Assembly (NCBI RefSeq): GCF_949769225.1
Contig: NZ_CATKPB010000003.1
From: Peptoniphilus_A genitalis
Lineage (GTDB): Bacteria; Bacillota; Clostridia; Tissierellales; Peptoniphilaceae
DNA length: 64,000 nt
Reading direction: 5' to 3' (one strand)
The position numbers were made by a program, and so were the translations under genes. Shown here one piece after another: positions 34,856 through 42,412 of the stretch. The first letter of the stretch is position 1; every line of letters starts with the position of its first letter. Under the pieces are notes generated by a model, which did not search any database, was not told where the DNA came from, and saw nothing but the letters and a program-made list of their open reading frames with translations.

Positions 34856-35838
34856 TTGAAAACCTCCTTCATGAGAGCTCTCGACTTGTTAGCCCTTAGA
34901 ATGTCTCTTGACTTAAGGTCTAAGATTGAGCCTCTCTCAATTTGTAAGTGTCCATTTCTTAGCTTCATAATTTCTTGGTAGAAGTCAAATTCCCTATTTG
35001 GCTTCAAGATTGAAAGTTCAATCCCTAGATTAATCATGCTCATGGACTGCATCATCTCTTCTTCCGACAATAACCTTGCATTGGCAAGTAGGCCATAGGA
35101 CCTGTTAACCATGTCCTCAAGGCTAATAATATTATCAAGATAAAGTTTTTTTCTATTTTCTCTTTCAACATCAGCGATTTCCTCGCTAATTAGTTTTAAT
35201 TTTTCTATATAAGATCCTTCCTCTTCTGTCAAAGTTGACTCAAAGGAAAGGGTGTAAATACTTGCAAGTGCCTTCTTAGACCTGTCCCTATAAGAACCTA
35301 AGGTGTAGCCAAGCCTTGATAGCCCCTTGGCAATTTCATTTATACCAAAATAATTTAGGGCTGGCAGGTATAAAAAGGCTATGGGCTTAAAGCCAGTTCC
35401 TGCATTAAAAACCCTTGAAGTCAAATACCCATACTCTGGACTAAAGGCAAAATTTATATTTTCTTCAAGCCTTCCTTCCAAGTCATAGATTTCCTTATAA
35501 AGTTCATCAAGGGACTGGGTCCTAGAAAACTTTGAAAGTTCTAGGTGTTCACTGGAGTTAATCAGAATATCTGGCTCACCAACTTTTTGATAGAAGCCAA
35601 TATTTTTCTCTTCAACAAACCTCTTGCCAAGTCTTCCCTCTTCAATGAGTTTTAACTTTTTGAGGGATGACATCTTTTCTATATCAAGATTTTCATAACC
35701 CATTTCTCTAATTATTGGGTCAAGAAATTCTAAATTTTCTCTTAACTCTTCCTCTGTCATAGTGTTGACGAAGTTCTTGCCGTCAATGTTTCTATATAAT
35801 TTTACCTTATTTCCTAAAATAATTTTAGACATTGGCAT
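34852..35838 (-). CDS. mcsB: McsB-like protein, probable inactive arginine kinase
   Basis: Of 328 residues, aligned along its length with McsB, the protein-arginine kinase that tags proteins for ClpCP. The fold markers remain (EYGYLTS, NAGTG, LPAL, RSYGLLANAR). The catalytic motifs do not: the arginine segment SSRIRLARN reads GNKVKLYRN, NEEDH reads NSSEH, TSCPTN reads TSRVFN, and the RGxYGEGS loop reads GSYRDRS. These are positions needed for ATP and phosphoryl transfer in the family (from memory). Position between mcsA and clpC is standard. I infer a non-catalytic adaptor or scaffold role. Confidence 0.85.
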   Translation of the reverse strand: MPMSKIILGNKVKLYRNIDGKNFVNTMTEEELRENLEFLDPIIREMGYENLDIEKMSSLKKLKLIEEGRLGKRFVEEKNIGFYQKVGEPDILINSSEHLELSKFSRTQSLDELYKEIYDLEGRLEENINFAFSPEYGYLTSRVFNAGTGFKPIAFLYLPALNYFGINEIAKGLSRLGYTLGSYRDRSKKALASIYTLSFESTLTEEEGSYIEKLKLISEEIADVERENRKKLYLDNIISLEDMVNRSYGLLANARLLSEEEMMQSMSMINLGIELSILKPNREFDFYQEIMKLRNGHLQIERGSILDLKSRDILRANKSRALMKEVFK

Positions 35839-36337
35839 CTTCCTTTAAAGTTTTTATCTCGTCCCTTATTTCTGCAGCCTTTTCATATTCCTCTAGGCTA
35901 ACAGCAAGGTCCAACTTTTCCCTAAGGTCCTCCAGCTTCCTATTATAGTAAATATAGGACTCTGAGTTTTTGGGAATCTTTCCCCTGTATTTCAAATTTA
36001 TATTTAAGGCATTAAGATAAGACTTAATTTCATTTCCAAAGGAGTCATAACATTTTGGACAACCAAGGACTCCTGTGTTTTTAAGTTCTCTAAAGCTCTT
36101 GCCACAATATTCGCACCTAATGTCATCTTCCTCATCCTTGTAGGAGTTGGCAGTGAATTTAAAAATATTTTTTAGGGCGTTTTCTAGTTGAGGAATTATA
36201 TTTTGATAACCCTGAAATTCTTTTTTAAATTTTTCTTCGGCACAAACTTGGCAGAGGTGAACCTCTTCTACTTCGTCATTATTTATCCTTGTGTAGGAAA
36301 TTATTGATTCTCTTTCTTTGCAGTTGTCGCACAACAT
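35825..36337 (-). CDS. mcsA: McsA, zinc-finger partner of McsB and ClpC
   Basis: Of 170 residues. Four CxxC pairs are present (CDNC at 3-6, CQVC near 28-31, CEYC near 75-78, CPKC near 93-96), giving two zinc sites, and a C-terminal UVR motif (LAVSLEEYEKAAEIRDEI) that binds partners such as ClpC. In Bacillus McsA activates the McsB kinase and helps relieve CtsR repression. All zinc ligands are intact, in contrast to the decayed McsB motifs. It overlaps mcsB by 14 bp. Confidence 0.93.
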   Translation of the reverse strand: MLCDNCKERESIISYTRINNDEVEEVHLCQVCAEEKFKKEFQGYQNIIPQLENALKNIFKFTANSYKDEEDDIRCEYCGKSFRELKNTGVLGCPKCYDSFGNEIKSYLNALNINLKYRGKIPKNSESYIYYNRKLEDLREKLDLAVSLEEYEKAAEIRDEIKTLKEDANV

Positions 36338-36348
36338 CTTCTTTCCTC

Positions 36349-36801
36349 CTAGCTGAAAATAACGAGGAGCATATTCTTTAATAAGTCTGCCCTCAGTTCA
36401 TTTCTATTTTCGCATTGACTTAGAGACCTATCAGACAGGCTAACCTTCATGAGTTCCATTTCTCTTTTTGTGACCTTCTTTAGTCTCACAAGTTCCTCTA
36501 GTAAATCATCTGAATTATTTTTTGTAATAGAGTCGCCTATGAAGTTCAAAAATCTCTCAAGCCTTTCTTCATCATCTTCTAGTTTTACTTTTACAATTCT
36601 AATGTAGCCACCGCCACCACGTCTTGATTCAACATAGTATCCCTTAAAGGGTGTGAACCTAGTCGTTAAGACATAATTTATTTGTGAAGGGGCACAATTA
36701 AATTGGTCTGAAATTTTTGATCTTTGTATTTCAACAACTCCATCAGATTCAAATATCAATTCATTTAAAAATTCTTCTATGGAATTGGATAATTTTGCCA
36801 T
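36349..36801 (-). CDS. ctsR: Heat-shock repressor CtsR
   Basis: Of 150 residues; a dimeric winged-helix repressor of clp genes that loses DNA binding on heating. The winged-helix segment (QRSKISDQFNCAPSQINYVLTTRF) is followed by GYYVESRRGGGGYIRI, whose glycine-rich wing is the thermosensor and contacts the operator. Length is typical. Two matches to the CtsR operator lie directly upstream, the nearer one 12 bp before the start codon, so the operon is autoregulated. First gene of ctsR-mcsA-mcsB-clpC-radA. Confidence 0.96.
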   Translation of the reverse strand: MAKLSNSIEEFLNELIFESDGVVEIQRSKISDQFNCAPSQINYVLTTRFTPFKGYYVESRRGGGGYIRIVKVKLEDDEERLERFLNFIGDSITKNNSDDLLEELVRLKKVTKREMELMKVSLSDRSLSQCENRNELRADLLKNMLLVIFS

Positions 36802-36812
36802 AAAACCATTCC

Positions 36813-36829
36813 TTTGACTATCTTTGTCT
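36813..36829 (-). promoter_or_regulatory. CtsR operator, proximal
   Basis: Minus-strand AGACAAA-GAT-AGTCAAA, two direct heptads with a 3-bp gap, matching the CtsR consensus (A/GGTCAAA NAN A/GGTCAAA) at all but one position. It lies between the promoter and the ribosome site. Confidence 0.85.
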
Positions 36830-36844
36830 TTTAAATTGTAAAAA

Positions 36845-36861
36845 ACTGACTATCTTTTACT
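36845..36861 (-). promoter_or_regulatory. Degenerate second CtsR operator
   Basis: Minus-strand AGTAAAA-GAT-AGTCAGT, the same heptad-GAT-heptad layout with two mismatches, exactly 32 bp upstream of the proximal site, about three helical turns, so on the same DNA face. Confidence 0.55.
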
Positions 36862-36867
36862 ATCTCT

Positions 36868-36896
36868 AGTTTAATATAAACTAGGACTTTTGTAAA
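36868..36896 (-). promoter_or_regulatory. ctsR operon promoter with overlapping palindrome
   Basis: Minus-strand TTTACA (36891-36896), 17-bp spacer, TAAACT (36868-36873). A perfect 8-bp inverted repeat CTAGTTTA-ATA-TAAACTAG (36866-36884) covers the -10 and spacer, which could be a site for another regulator. Confidence 0.5.
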
Positions 36897-36952
36897 GTAT
36901 TTGGTTTCGTATCCTTTTATGGATATATATCTTTTGTTGTTTTTAAAATGAA

Positions 36953-36987
36953 AATATCTGTTGGGGTTTAACTCACCAACAGATATT
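36953..36987 (-). terminator. Terminator of the secreted-protein gene
   Basis: Minus-strand 12-bp stem AATATCTGTTGG / CCAACAGATATT with an 11-nt loop and a T-rich tail, 23 bp after the stop at 37010. Confidence 0.85.
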
Positions 36988-37009
36988 CTAGATCAATTTA
37001 ATTCTTTTT

Positions 37010-37492
37010 TTACTTATTTATAACTTTTTCTCGTTCTAGTTCTAAAATAGTAAATGTTCCTTTTGGAATACCACTTTTAGAAGAGAAATCTAAATCTTTT
37101 TTTGAATTTTTTGTATCAGTAATAAGTACATAACTACTATGATTTTTAGAATTATAAATTCTCAAACTCATATCAGAAACTCTTATTGCTATACGCGCAT
37201 TTTCATTATCCTTATTAGAAAATATTAATAAATAATCAGCATCTTTATTTGTTGTAAAATTAAAACCCTGTTCTTCCATAACCTTGTTGCTTACTATAAC
37301 TTCTTTTAGCTTATATTTAAACACGCTGTCATAGCTTAAGTCTTTAATAATTTTTTCATAGTTTGGTTTTTCATCACAAACATCTATGTTAAAATCATAC
37401 TTTTCTTTTTTAGAATTAAAAAAAGAAAAACCACACATAATTGACACAAGAGCCAAAGATATTAAAATTAATACAATTTTTTTAGTTTTCAT
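37010..37492 (-). CDS. Secreted or membrane-anchored protein of unknown function
   Basis: Of 160 residues. The N-terminus is a signal sequence or single anchor (KTKK, then a hydrophobic stretch at 5-26). There is a Cys at 20 in IMCG, but the preceding Met makes a lipobox unlikely. The mature part is hydrophilic with no recognised domain. GGAGG 6 nt before the ATG and a good terminator support a real gene. It forms a single-gene unit between the ctsR operon and the EF-G-like gene. Confidence 0.7.
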   Translation of the reverse strand: MKTKKIVLILISLALVSIMCGFSFFNSKKEKYDFNIDVCDEKPNYEKIIKDLSYDSVFKYKLKEVIVSNKVMEEQGFNFTTNKDADYLLIFSNKDNENARIAIRVSDMSLRIYNSKNHSSYVLITDTKNSKKDLDFSSKSGIPKGTFTILELEREKVINK

Positions 37493-37583
37493 TTTTATCC
37501 TCCTTCTATACGATATAATATTATCTAACTAAATTATAAAATATTTAATATCACTTTTCAATATTTTTAAATGTATTATAATT

Positions 37584-37613
37584 AAAAAGGTTGAGCATTT
37601 ATGCCCAACCTTT
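37584..37613 (-). terminator. Terminator of the EF-G-like gene
   Basis: Minus-strand stem AAAGGTTGGGCAT / ATGCTCAACCTTT, with one G-U pair, a 2-nt AA gap and TTTTTAATT after, 12 bp beyond the stop codon. Confidence 0.88.
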
Positions 37614-37624
37614 AAAAATTTATT

Positions 37625-39685
37625 TTATTTGTCAGTTTGTCTTTCTTCAATAATTTTATCTGCAATATTTTGTGGTACTTCTTCGTATCTAACAAATTCC
37701 ATGTTGAAGGTTCCCCTACCTTGAGTAAGTGATCTAAGATCAATTAGGTAAGTGAATAATTCAGCTTGAGGAGCTTCAGCAATAAGAACTTGAGTACCGT
37801 CATTTTGTTGGTCCATACCAAGAATTCTTCCACGTCTCTTGTTCATGTCTCCCATTACATCTCCAAGATATGCTTCTGGGATTGTAACTTCAACCTTCAT
37901 AATTGGTTCAAGAAGAACTGGACTTGCTTCTTGCATACCCTTCTTGAAGGCAAGATTTGCAGCAAGTTTAAAGCTCATTTCGTTGGAGTCTACATCGTGG
38001 TAAGATCCATCATATAGTACAGCCTTGAAGTTTGTAACAGGATAGCCTGCAAGAACTCCCTTTTCCTTAGATTCAATGATTCCCTTTTCAACTGCTGGGA
38101 AGTAGTTCTTAGGAACTGCACCACCAAAAACTTCTTCGTCAAATTCAAATTCAGCTTCAGATGGTTCAAATCTAATCCAAACATCACCGTATTGGCCTGC
38201 TCCACCAGATTGTTTCTTGTGCTTACCTTGAACACTTGCAGTCTTTCTAATTGTTTCTCTGTAAGGAATTATGAATGGAACAATTTCAACTTCAACTCCA
38301 TAAGTGTTCTTTAATTTTTCAAGTATAACATCAAGTTGAACCTTACCTTGACCACCAATAGTCATTTGCTTAGTTTCTGTGTTTCTTTCAACAGTAAATG
38401 TTGGGTCTTCGTCCCTAATCTTCTTAAGAGATTGAGTAAGTTTTTCTTCGTCTCCCTTAGTCTTAGGTTCAATTGCATAATATAAAACTGGAGTTGGGTG
38501 TTTCAACTTCTTGTATTCAACTAGGTGATCTTTATCGCAAAGAGTATCACCAGTTAATGTTCCAACAAGCTTTGTTGTTGCTCCAATATCTCCTGCATGA
38601 ATTTCATCAACTTCTATTTGTTCCTTACCTCTCATTACGAAAAGGCCGCCAAGTTTTTCAGTTTCGTCATTATTTACATTGTATAAGCTTGTGTTTTTAG
38701 TTAAGATACCAGAAATTACCTTAAAGATAGAAATTTTTCCTAGGAATGGGTCAGAAATAGTTTTAAATACAACTGCTGCAAAAGGATCCTTTTCTGAAAC
38801 CTTTCTTTCTTCCCCTTCTTTATATCTAAATCCAAGGTGGGCACGATCATCGTCTGGTGCTGGCATGTAATTAACTATAGTGTTAAGTAAAATATCAATA
38901 CCTATTCCCTTTTCACCAGATCCAACAAGTAGTGGAACTGCGTCACCTTCAAGTAGGGCTGTTGTAACTCCTCTTAGAAGGTCTTCTCTTGTGAATTTTT
39001 CTCCAGAGAAATATTTTTCCATAAGAACTTCGTCAGAACCTGCAACTACTTCTGCAATTTCTTCGTACATTCTTTCAGTTGCCTTAACTTGGTCGTGGTT
39101 AAGTTCAGTTTCTTGTGGTGCAGAGTTTACATACTTGTAACCCTTTTGGAAGATTACATCAGTTACACCAATAAAGTTTTCTCCTTCGCCAATAGGTACA
39201 GAGAAAGGAATAACTTTTTTACCAAAGGCAGCTTCAAGCTCGTCCATTAGTTTTCTAAAGTTTACATTTTCTCCGTCAATCTTATTTATAAATATAATTC
39301 TTGGAAGTCCAATTTTTTCTGTGTATTTCCAAGTTCTTTCTGTTCCAACTTCGATTCCCTTAGTTGCATCTATTACCATGATTGCAGCTTCACTAGCTCT
39401 TAGGGCAGAGTGAGCTTCTCCAACAAAATCAAGAAATCCAGGAGTATCTATTATGTTTACTTTATAATTTCTCCATTCAACAGGAATAATTGATGTAGCT
39501 ATTGATGTTCCTCTTTCTCTCTCTTCCTTTGAGAAGTCAGAAATTGTATTCTTACTAGAAACATTTCCAAGTTTTTTTGTTGCTCCACTTTGGAATAACA
39601 TAGCCTCTGTTAGGTTAGTCTTTCCGGAGCCAGAATGTCCCACGAGAGCAAGATTTCTTACCTTATCTGTTGTATAAACTTTCAT
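37625..39685 (-). CDS. Elongation factor G-like translational GTPase
   Basis: Of 686 residues with the five EF-G domains: P-loop GHSGSGKTNLTE at 16-27, the G2 threonine block near 60 (RERGTSI), DTPG at about 80, NKID at 134-137, then domains II-V ending in the typical RGTFNMEF...YEEVP. The P-loop GHSGSGKT differs from the AHIDAGKT of canonical FusA, placing this with the EF-G-like paralogues (FusA2 type); whether it translocates ribosomes is unknown. The ATG follows AGGAGG. A single-gene unit; a canonical fusA is expected elsewhere. Confidence 0.9.
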   Translation of the reverse strand: MKVYTTDKVRNLALVGHSGSGKTNLTEAMLFQSGATKKLGNVSSKNTISDFSKEERERGTSIATSIIPVEWRNYKVNIIDTPGFLDFVGEAHSALRASEAAIMVIDATKGIEVGTERTWKYTEKIGLPRIIFINKIDGENVNFRKLMDELEAAFGKKVIPFSVPIGEGENFIGVTDVIFQKGYKYVNSAPQETELNHDQVKATERMYEEIAEVVAGSDEVLMEKYFSGEKFTREDLLRGVTTALLEGDAVPLLVGSGEKGIGIDILLNTIVNYMPAPDDDRAHLGFRYKEGEERKVSEKDPFAAVVFKTISDPFLGKISIFKVISGILTKNTSLYNVNNDETEKLGGLFVMRGKEQIEVDEIHAGDIGATTKLVGTLTGDTLCDKDHLVEYKKLKHPTPVLYYAIEPKTKGDEEKLTQSLKKIRDEDPTFTVERNTETKQMTIGGQGKVQLDVILEKLKNTYGVEVEIVPFIIPYRETIRKTASVQGKHKKQSGGAGQYGDVWIRFEPSEAEFEFDEEVFGGAVPKNYFPAVEKGIIESKEKGVLAGYPVTNFKAVLYDGSYHDVDSNEMSFKLAANLAFKKGMQEASPVLLEPIMKVEVTIPEAYLGDVMGDMNKRRGRILGMDQQNDGTQVLIAEAPQAELFTYLIDLRSLTQGRGTFNMEFVRYEEVPQNIADKIIEERQTDK

Positions 39686-39735
39686 TGTTTTCCTCCTAAA
39701 TATGTTAATTTTTTTGAAATCGTTTCGATGGATAA

Positions 39736-39744
39736 ATTATAACA
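39736..39744 (-). promoter_or_regulatory. Extended -10 promoter of the EF-G-like gene
   Basis: Minus-strand TGTTATAAT, the same extended -10 as before the helicase gene, with TTTTCA 17 bp upstream as a -35. The following leader holds a short ATCG/CGAT palindrome. Confidence 0.6.
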
Positions 39745-39836
39745 CAAATTTTAGCATTTGAAAACTGTGTAAAATTTATCTGTTTAGGGTATTACAATGT
39801 TATAAATATAATATTATTAATAAATGAGTGGTGTAA

Positions 39837-40487
39837 ATGGATTTTAAATTTTTGAAAAAAGATAATCTTCCCTACATAATAATAGTAGCCTTGCTCTTAA
39901 TCATTGGCTATCAGTATAATGATTCCCATAATGAAGATGAGGATGCCAAAGAATTTTTAAAAATAAATACTTCTGGAGTAATAGATAGTGATAAAAAATC
40001 TCTTGAGTCAAAATCAAGTGAACTTGCAATAGAAAAAGCTCCTGAAGAAAAGGAAGAGATCATGGTCCACATCTCAGGCGCTGTCAATAAGCCTGGCATA
40101 CTTAGGCTTGACTCAAGTAAGCGCCTTGTTGATGCTCTTGACCTTGCCGGTGGTGCACGAGATGATGCAGACCTAGACAGGGTAAACCTCGCAGCAAGAC
40201 TTCACGACGAAGAAAAAATTTACATTCCAAAAGTTGGCGAAGTTCAAGATAATATTTCAAGTCTTGGGTCTAGCCCATCATCAAGTGATACTTCTTCAAA
40301 GATAAATATCAACTCAGCAGACTTAAGCGAGCTCACAAAAATTCCTGGCGTTGGAGAAAAGACTGCTCAAAAAATTATTGACTACAGGGCTAATAATTCT
40401 TTCTCTTCTATCAAGGACATAAAAAATGTCCCTGGCATTGGGGACAAAAAGTTTGAATCCATGAAGGACTACATTTCCACTTATTAA
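39837..40487 (+). CDS. comEA: Competence DNA receptor ComEA
   Basis: Of 216 residues. An N-terminal hydrophobic anchor (about 14-27) is followed by an acidic low-complexity linker (28-75), an SLBB domain (VHISGAVNKPGILRL near 77) and, at 150-216, two helix-hairpin-helix motifs (INSADLSELTKIPGVGEKTA and VPGIGDKKFE). ComEA is an envelope protein that binds incoming DNA for uptake. It stands alone on the plus strand without comEB/comEC, so uptake cannot be judged from this window. Confidence 0.92.
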   Translation: MDFKFLKKDNLPYIIIVALLLIIGYQYNDSHNEDEDAKEFLKINTSGVIDSDKKSLESKSSELAIEKAPEEKEEIMVHISGAVNKPGILRLDSSKRLVDALDLAGGARDDADLDRVNLAARLHDEEKIYIPKVGEVQDNISSLGSSPSSSDTSSKININSADLSELTKIPGVGEKTAQKIIDYRANNSFSSIKDIKNVPGIGDKKFESMKDYISTY

Positions 40488-40502
40488 TTTGTACTTAGTC
40501 AT

Positions 40503-40530
40503 AGCTTAAGTCCCTTTAAGGGACAAGCTC
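40503..40530 (+). terminator. Hairpin after comEA
   Basis: Plus-strand imperfect stem AGCTT..GTCCC / GGGAC..AGCT with a TTTAA loop but no clear T run. Possible weak terminator or 3'-end stabiliser. Confidence 0.4.
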
Positions 40531-40577
40531 TTAGTATATATAAATTAAAAATTTAATATTTTTCATATTCTTCCTAA

Positions 40578-40628
40578 AAAAGCTCAAGAAAAAAGAAGCA
40601 CCTAAGTGCCTCTTATCTTGAGCTTTTA
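40578..40628. terminator. Nested terminator hairpins at the convergent comEA / membrane-protein ends
   Basis: An outer stem AGCTCAAGA (40581-40589) / TCTTGAGCT (40616-40624) encloses an inner stem GCAC / GTGC (40598-40601 and 40606-40609). T runs follow on both strands; on the minus strand the inner hairpin has its own TTTTTT tail. Confidence 0.8.
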
Positions 40629-40631
40629 TCT

Positions 40632-40967
40632 TTATCTTTTTCTAGGATTTCTCCTGTATCGATTTTTATCTGAAGTAGCTATTCCTATTATTAGAGCAAA
40701 TATTAGTGACACAAGTCCAGATGAAACTCCAACTACAAAGATAATTAAATTGTCTAAGCTGCTTGGATCAAAAAGTTTGTTGATCACGATGAAAAGAGAA
40801 ATTATTCCAACAAATACCAAGGCAAGTCCTGGTAAATATTTTATAAATTTTAAATCTCTTGCAGCAAAGTTTACTATAAAGGTAAGAACAACTCCAATTA
40901 ATATTGCACCTAAAGTTAGGAGCAAGTAAGTGGAATTTTCTCCTACTAATTCCATGATTTTATTCAT
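40632..40967 (-). CDS. Small membrane protein, last gene of a two-component operon
   Basis: About 111 residues. Three hydrophobic segments at roughly 13-35, 45-65 and 75-98; basic tail (KNRYRRNPRKR). No family recognised. The ATG at 40967 is chosen because GAGGTG lies just before it; an in-frame ATG four codons upstream overlaps the preceding stop codon without a ribosome site. It follows the lipoprotein gene with about 8 bp between and ends at the nested terminator. Probably part of the same envelope-sensing unit. Confidence 0.7.
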   Translation of the reverse strand: MNKIMELVGENSTYLLLTLGAILIGVVLTFIVNFAARDLKFIKYLPGLALVFVGIISLFIVINKLFDPSSLDNLIIFVVGVSSGLVSLIFALIIGIATSDKNRYRRNPRKR

Positions 40968-40975
40968 TTTACACC

Positions 40976-42412
40976 TCATTTATTAGATGAAAGTTCATCT
41001 TGCCAAATATTTGCGTAGCGGCCTGTCGCCCACTCAGTCATAATTGTGGAAGCTTCTTTTCCAATCTCCCTTTCAAAGATAGGGTTAGGAAGAATTTTTC
41101 CTTCACTTATATTATATATTCTTAGATAATTATTTTCCAATGTTATTAAAAAATTATTGTCAGGAGATACAAATCCGTCCTTGATTGATGACTTGAAATT
41201 TTTAATTTGCGCCATTGGTATATTAATTTTGTTATACTTGTTGACTTCATAAGGAAGAACTAGGTTTAAATCAAAATCTGAATACTTTCCCTCTCCTGAG
41301 TTAACTCTTCCCTTTAGTTTCCAAAAACCATTGTCCCTATAGATGCCTATGTTGTAAGGATCTTCTTTAAGGGCTTCAATGTTTTTACCTTCTGTCTCTA
41401 AGGCCTTTTCAGATACAAAGTCCTTAAAGCTTAGGGCTTTTTTATCTTCTAAGTTATCCAGATTATAAATCCTAAGGCTTCTTACATTGGTATTCCTATC
41501 TAGGCTTTCAACATTTATATAATTATTTGTTATAAAATTTATTGTCTTCAGTGAATTGTTATCTCTCAACTCTTCTGAGTCAATTTTTGGAATCTCTGGA
41601 TCCTTCTTAAGAAGCTTTGAAGTTTTATATTCTTTTGCGATTAACCAATCTGTTGTTTCCTCAGCCTTTGATTCTCTTTGAACGCTAACTTCAACAAACC
41701 TATCATCTCTCGGCAAGATTATATTGTTCATCTCGTAGACATTTTCCAATTTCAGGTCAGAAAATTTTAGGTAAAGAGTCTTGTAGTTCCAAGAAGGAAT
41801 GTCTGAGTCCACCTTAGTCTTAAAACCAATTAAAAATCCCTTGTCTCCATTTAAGTCAAACAAGTTGCTCTTTGCCAAGACTTCATCCTTCCTTGCTAAG
41901 ATTGTAGAGTTTAAGTCCTCATTTTTTATCTTGTCGTCTACAAGTTTAATCTCAAGGGTAATTCCGTTGTCAAACAAGAGAGCTGTGTTCTCACTAGTCT
42001 TTATGACTTCATAGTATAAGGACGAGTTGGAATTGGAATCAAATACATAGGTTGTAAAAACATCAGAGTCTTCTATCCCTAAGTTCTTGTAGTCCAGGTT
42101 AAACTTTTCATACAAGTAGTTGGAAAGTTTAACATACTTAGTCTTGTAAGAAGCGTCCTTGATATAGTCATTGGCTAGAAGGACTGAATTGTTACTAAAG
42201 TAAAGGTCTTCTCCAATTATGTCCTTAAACCTGAAATTGTCTTGGTTGACCTTCTTGTTGGAAATAAATTTAGTTATGGTCCACTTGCCATAAATAGGCG
42301 CTTGACCCATTTCTGGTCTCTCAACATTTGTCCCCTGACTAGTCAAAAAGGAACAACCACTTAAGAATACTAGAGAAATTAATGAAAGGTAAAAAATTAT
42401 TTTTTTAATCAT
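40976..42412 (-). CDS. Large lipoprotein encoded with a two-component system
   Basis: About 478 residues. The chosen ATG (42412) gives a classical lipoprotein signal (IKKIIFYLSLISLVFLSGC) with lipobox LSGC, so the protein would be anchored outside the cell. The rest is hydrophilic, mostly predicted beta and mixed, with no family I recognise; repeated segments with YxxLY and IxxNxY are loosely propeller-like. The ATG overlaps the histidine-kinase stop and GTGGGTG precedes it by 6 nt. The operon suggests an envelope-state sensor or a target of the system. Confidence 0.75.
   Translation of the reverse strand: MIKKIIFYLSLISLVFLSGCSFLTSQGTNVERPEMGQAPIYGKWTITKFISNKKVNQDNFRFKDIIGEDLYFSNNSVLLANDYIKDASYKTKYVKLSNYLYEKFNLDYKNLGIEDSDVFTTYVFDSNSNSSLYYEVIKTSENTALLFDNGITLEIKLVDDKIKNEDLNSTILARKDEVLAKSNLFDLNGDKGFLIGFKTKVDSDIPSWNYKTLYLKFSDLKLENVYEMNNIILPRDDRFVEVSVQRESKAEETTDWLIAKEYKTSKLLKKDPEIPKIDSEELRDNNSLKTINFITNNYINVESLDRNTNVRSLRIYNLDNLEDKKALSFKDFVSEKALETEGKNIEALKEDPYNIGIYRDNGFWKLKGRVNSGEGKYSDFDLNLVLPYEVNKYNKINIPMAQIKNFKSSIKDGFVSPDNNFLITLENNYLRIYNISEGKILPNPIFEREIGKEASTIMTEWATGRYANIWQDELSSNK

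Noticed and set aside
37010..37492. Calling the 160-residue secreted protein a lipoprotein
   Set aside because: The only Cys near the signal is preceded by Met (IMC), which does not fit a lipobox.
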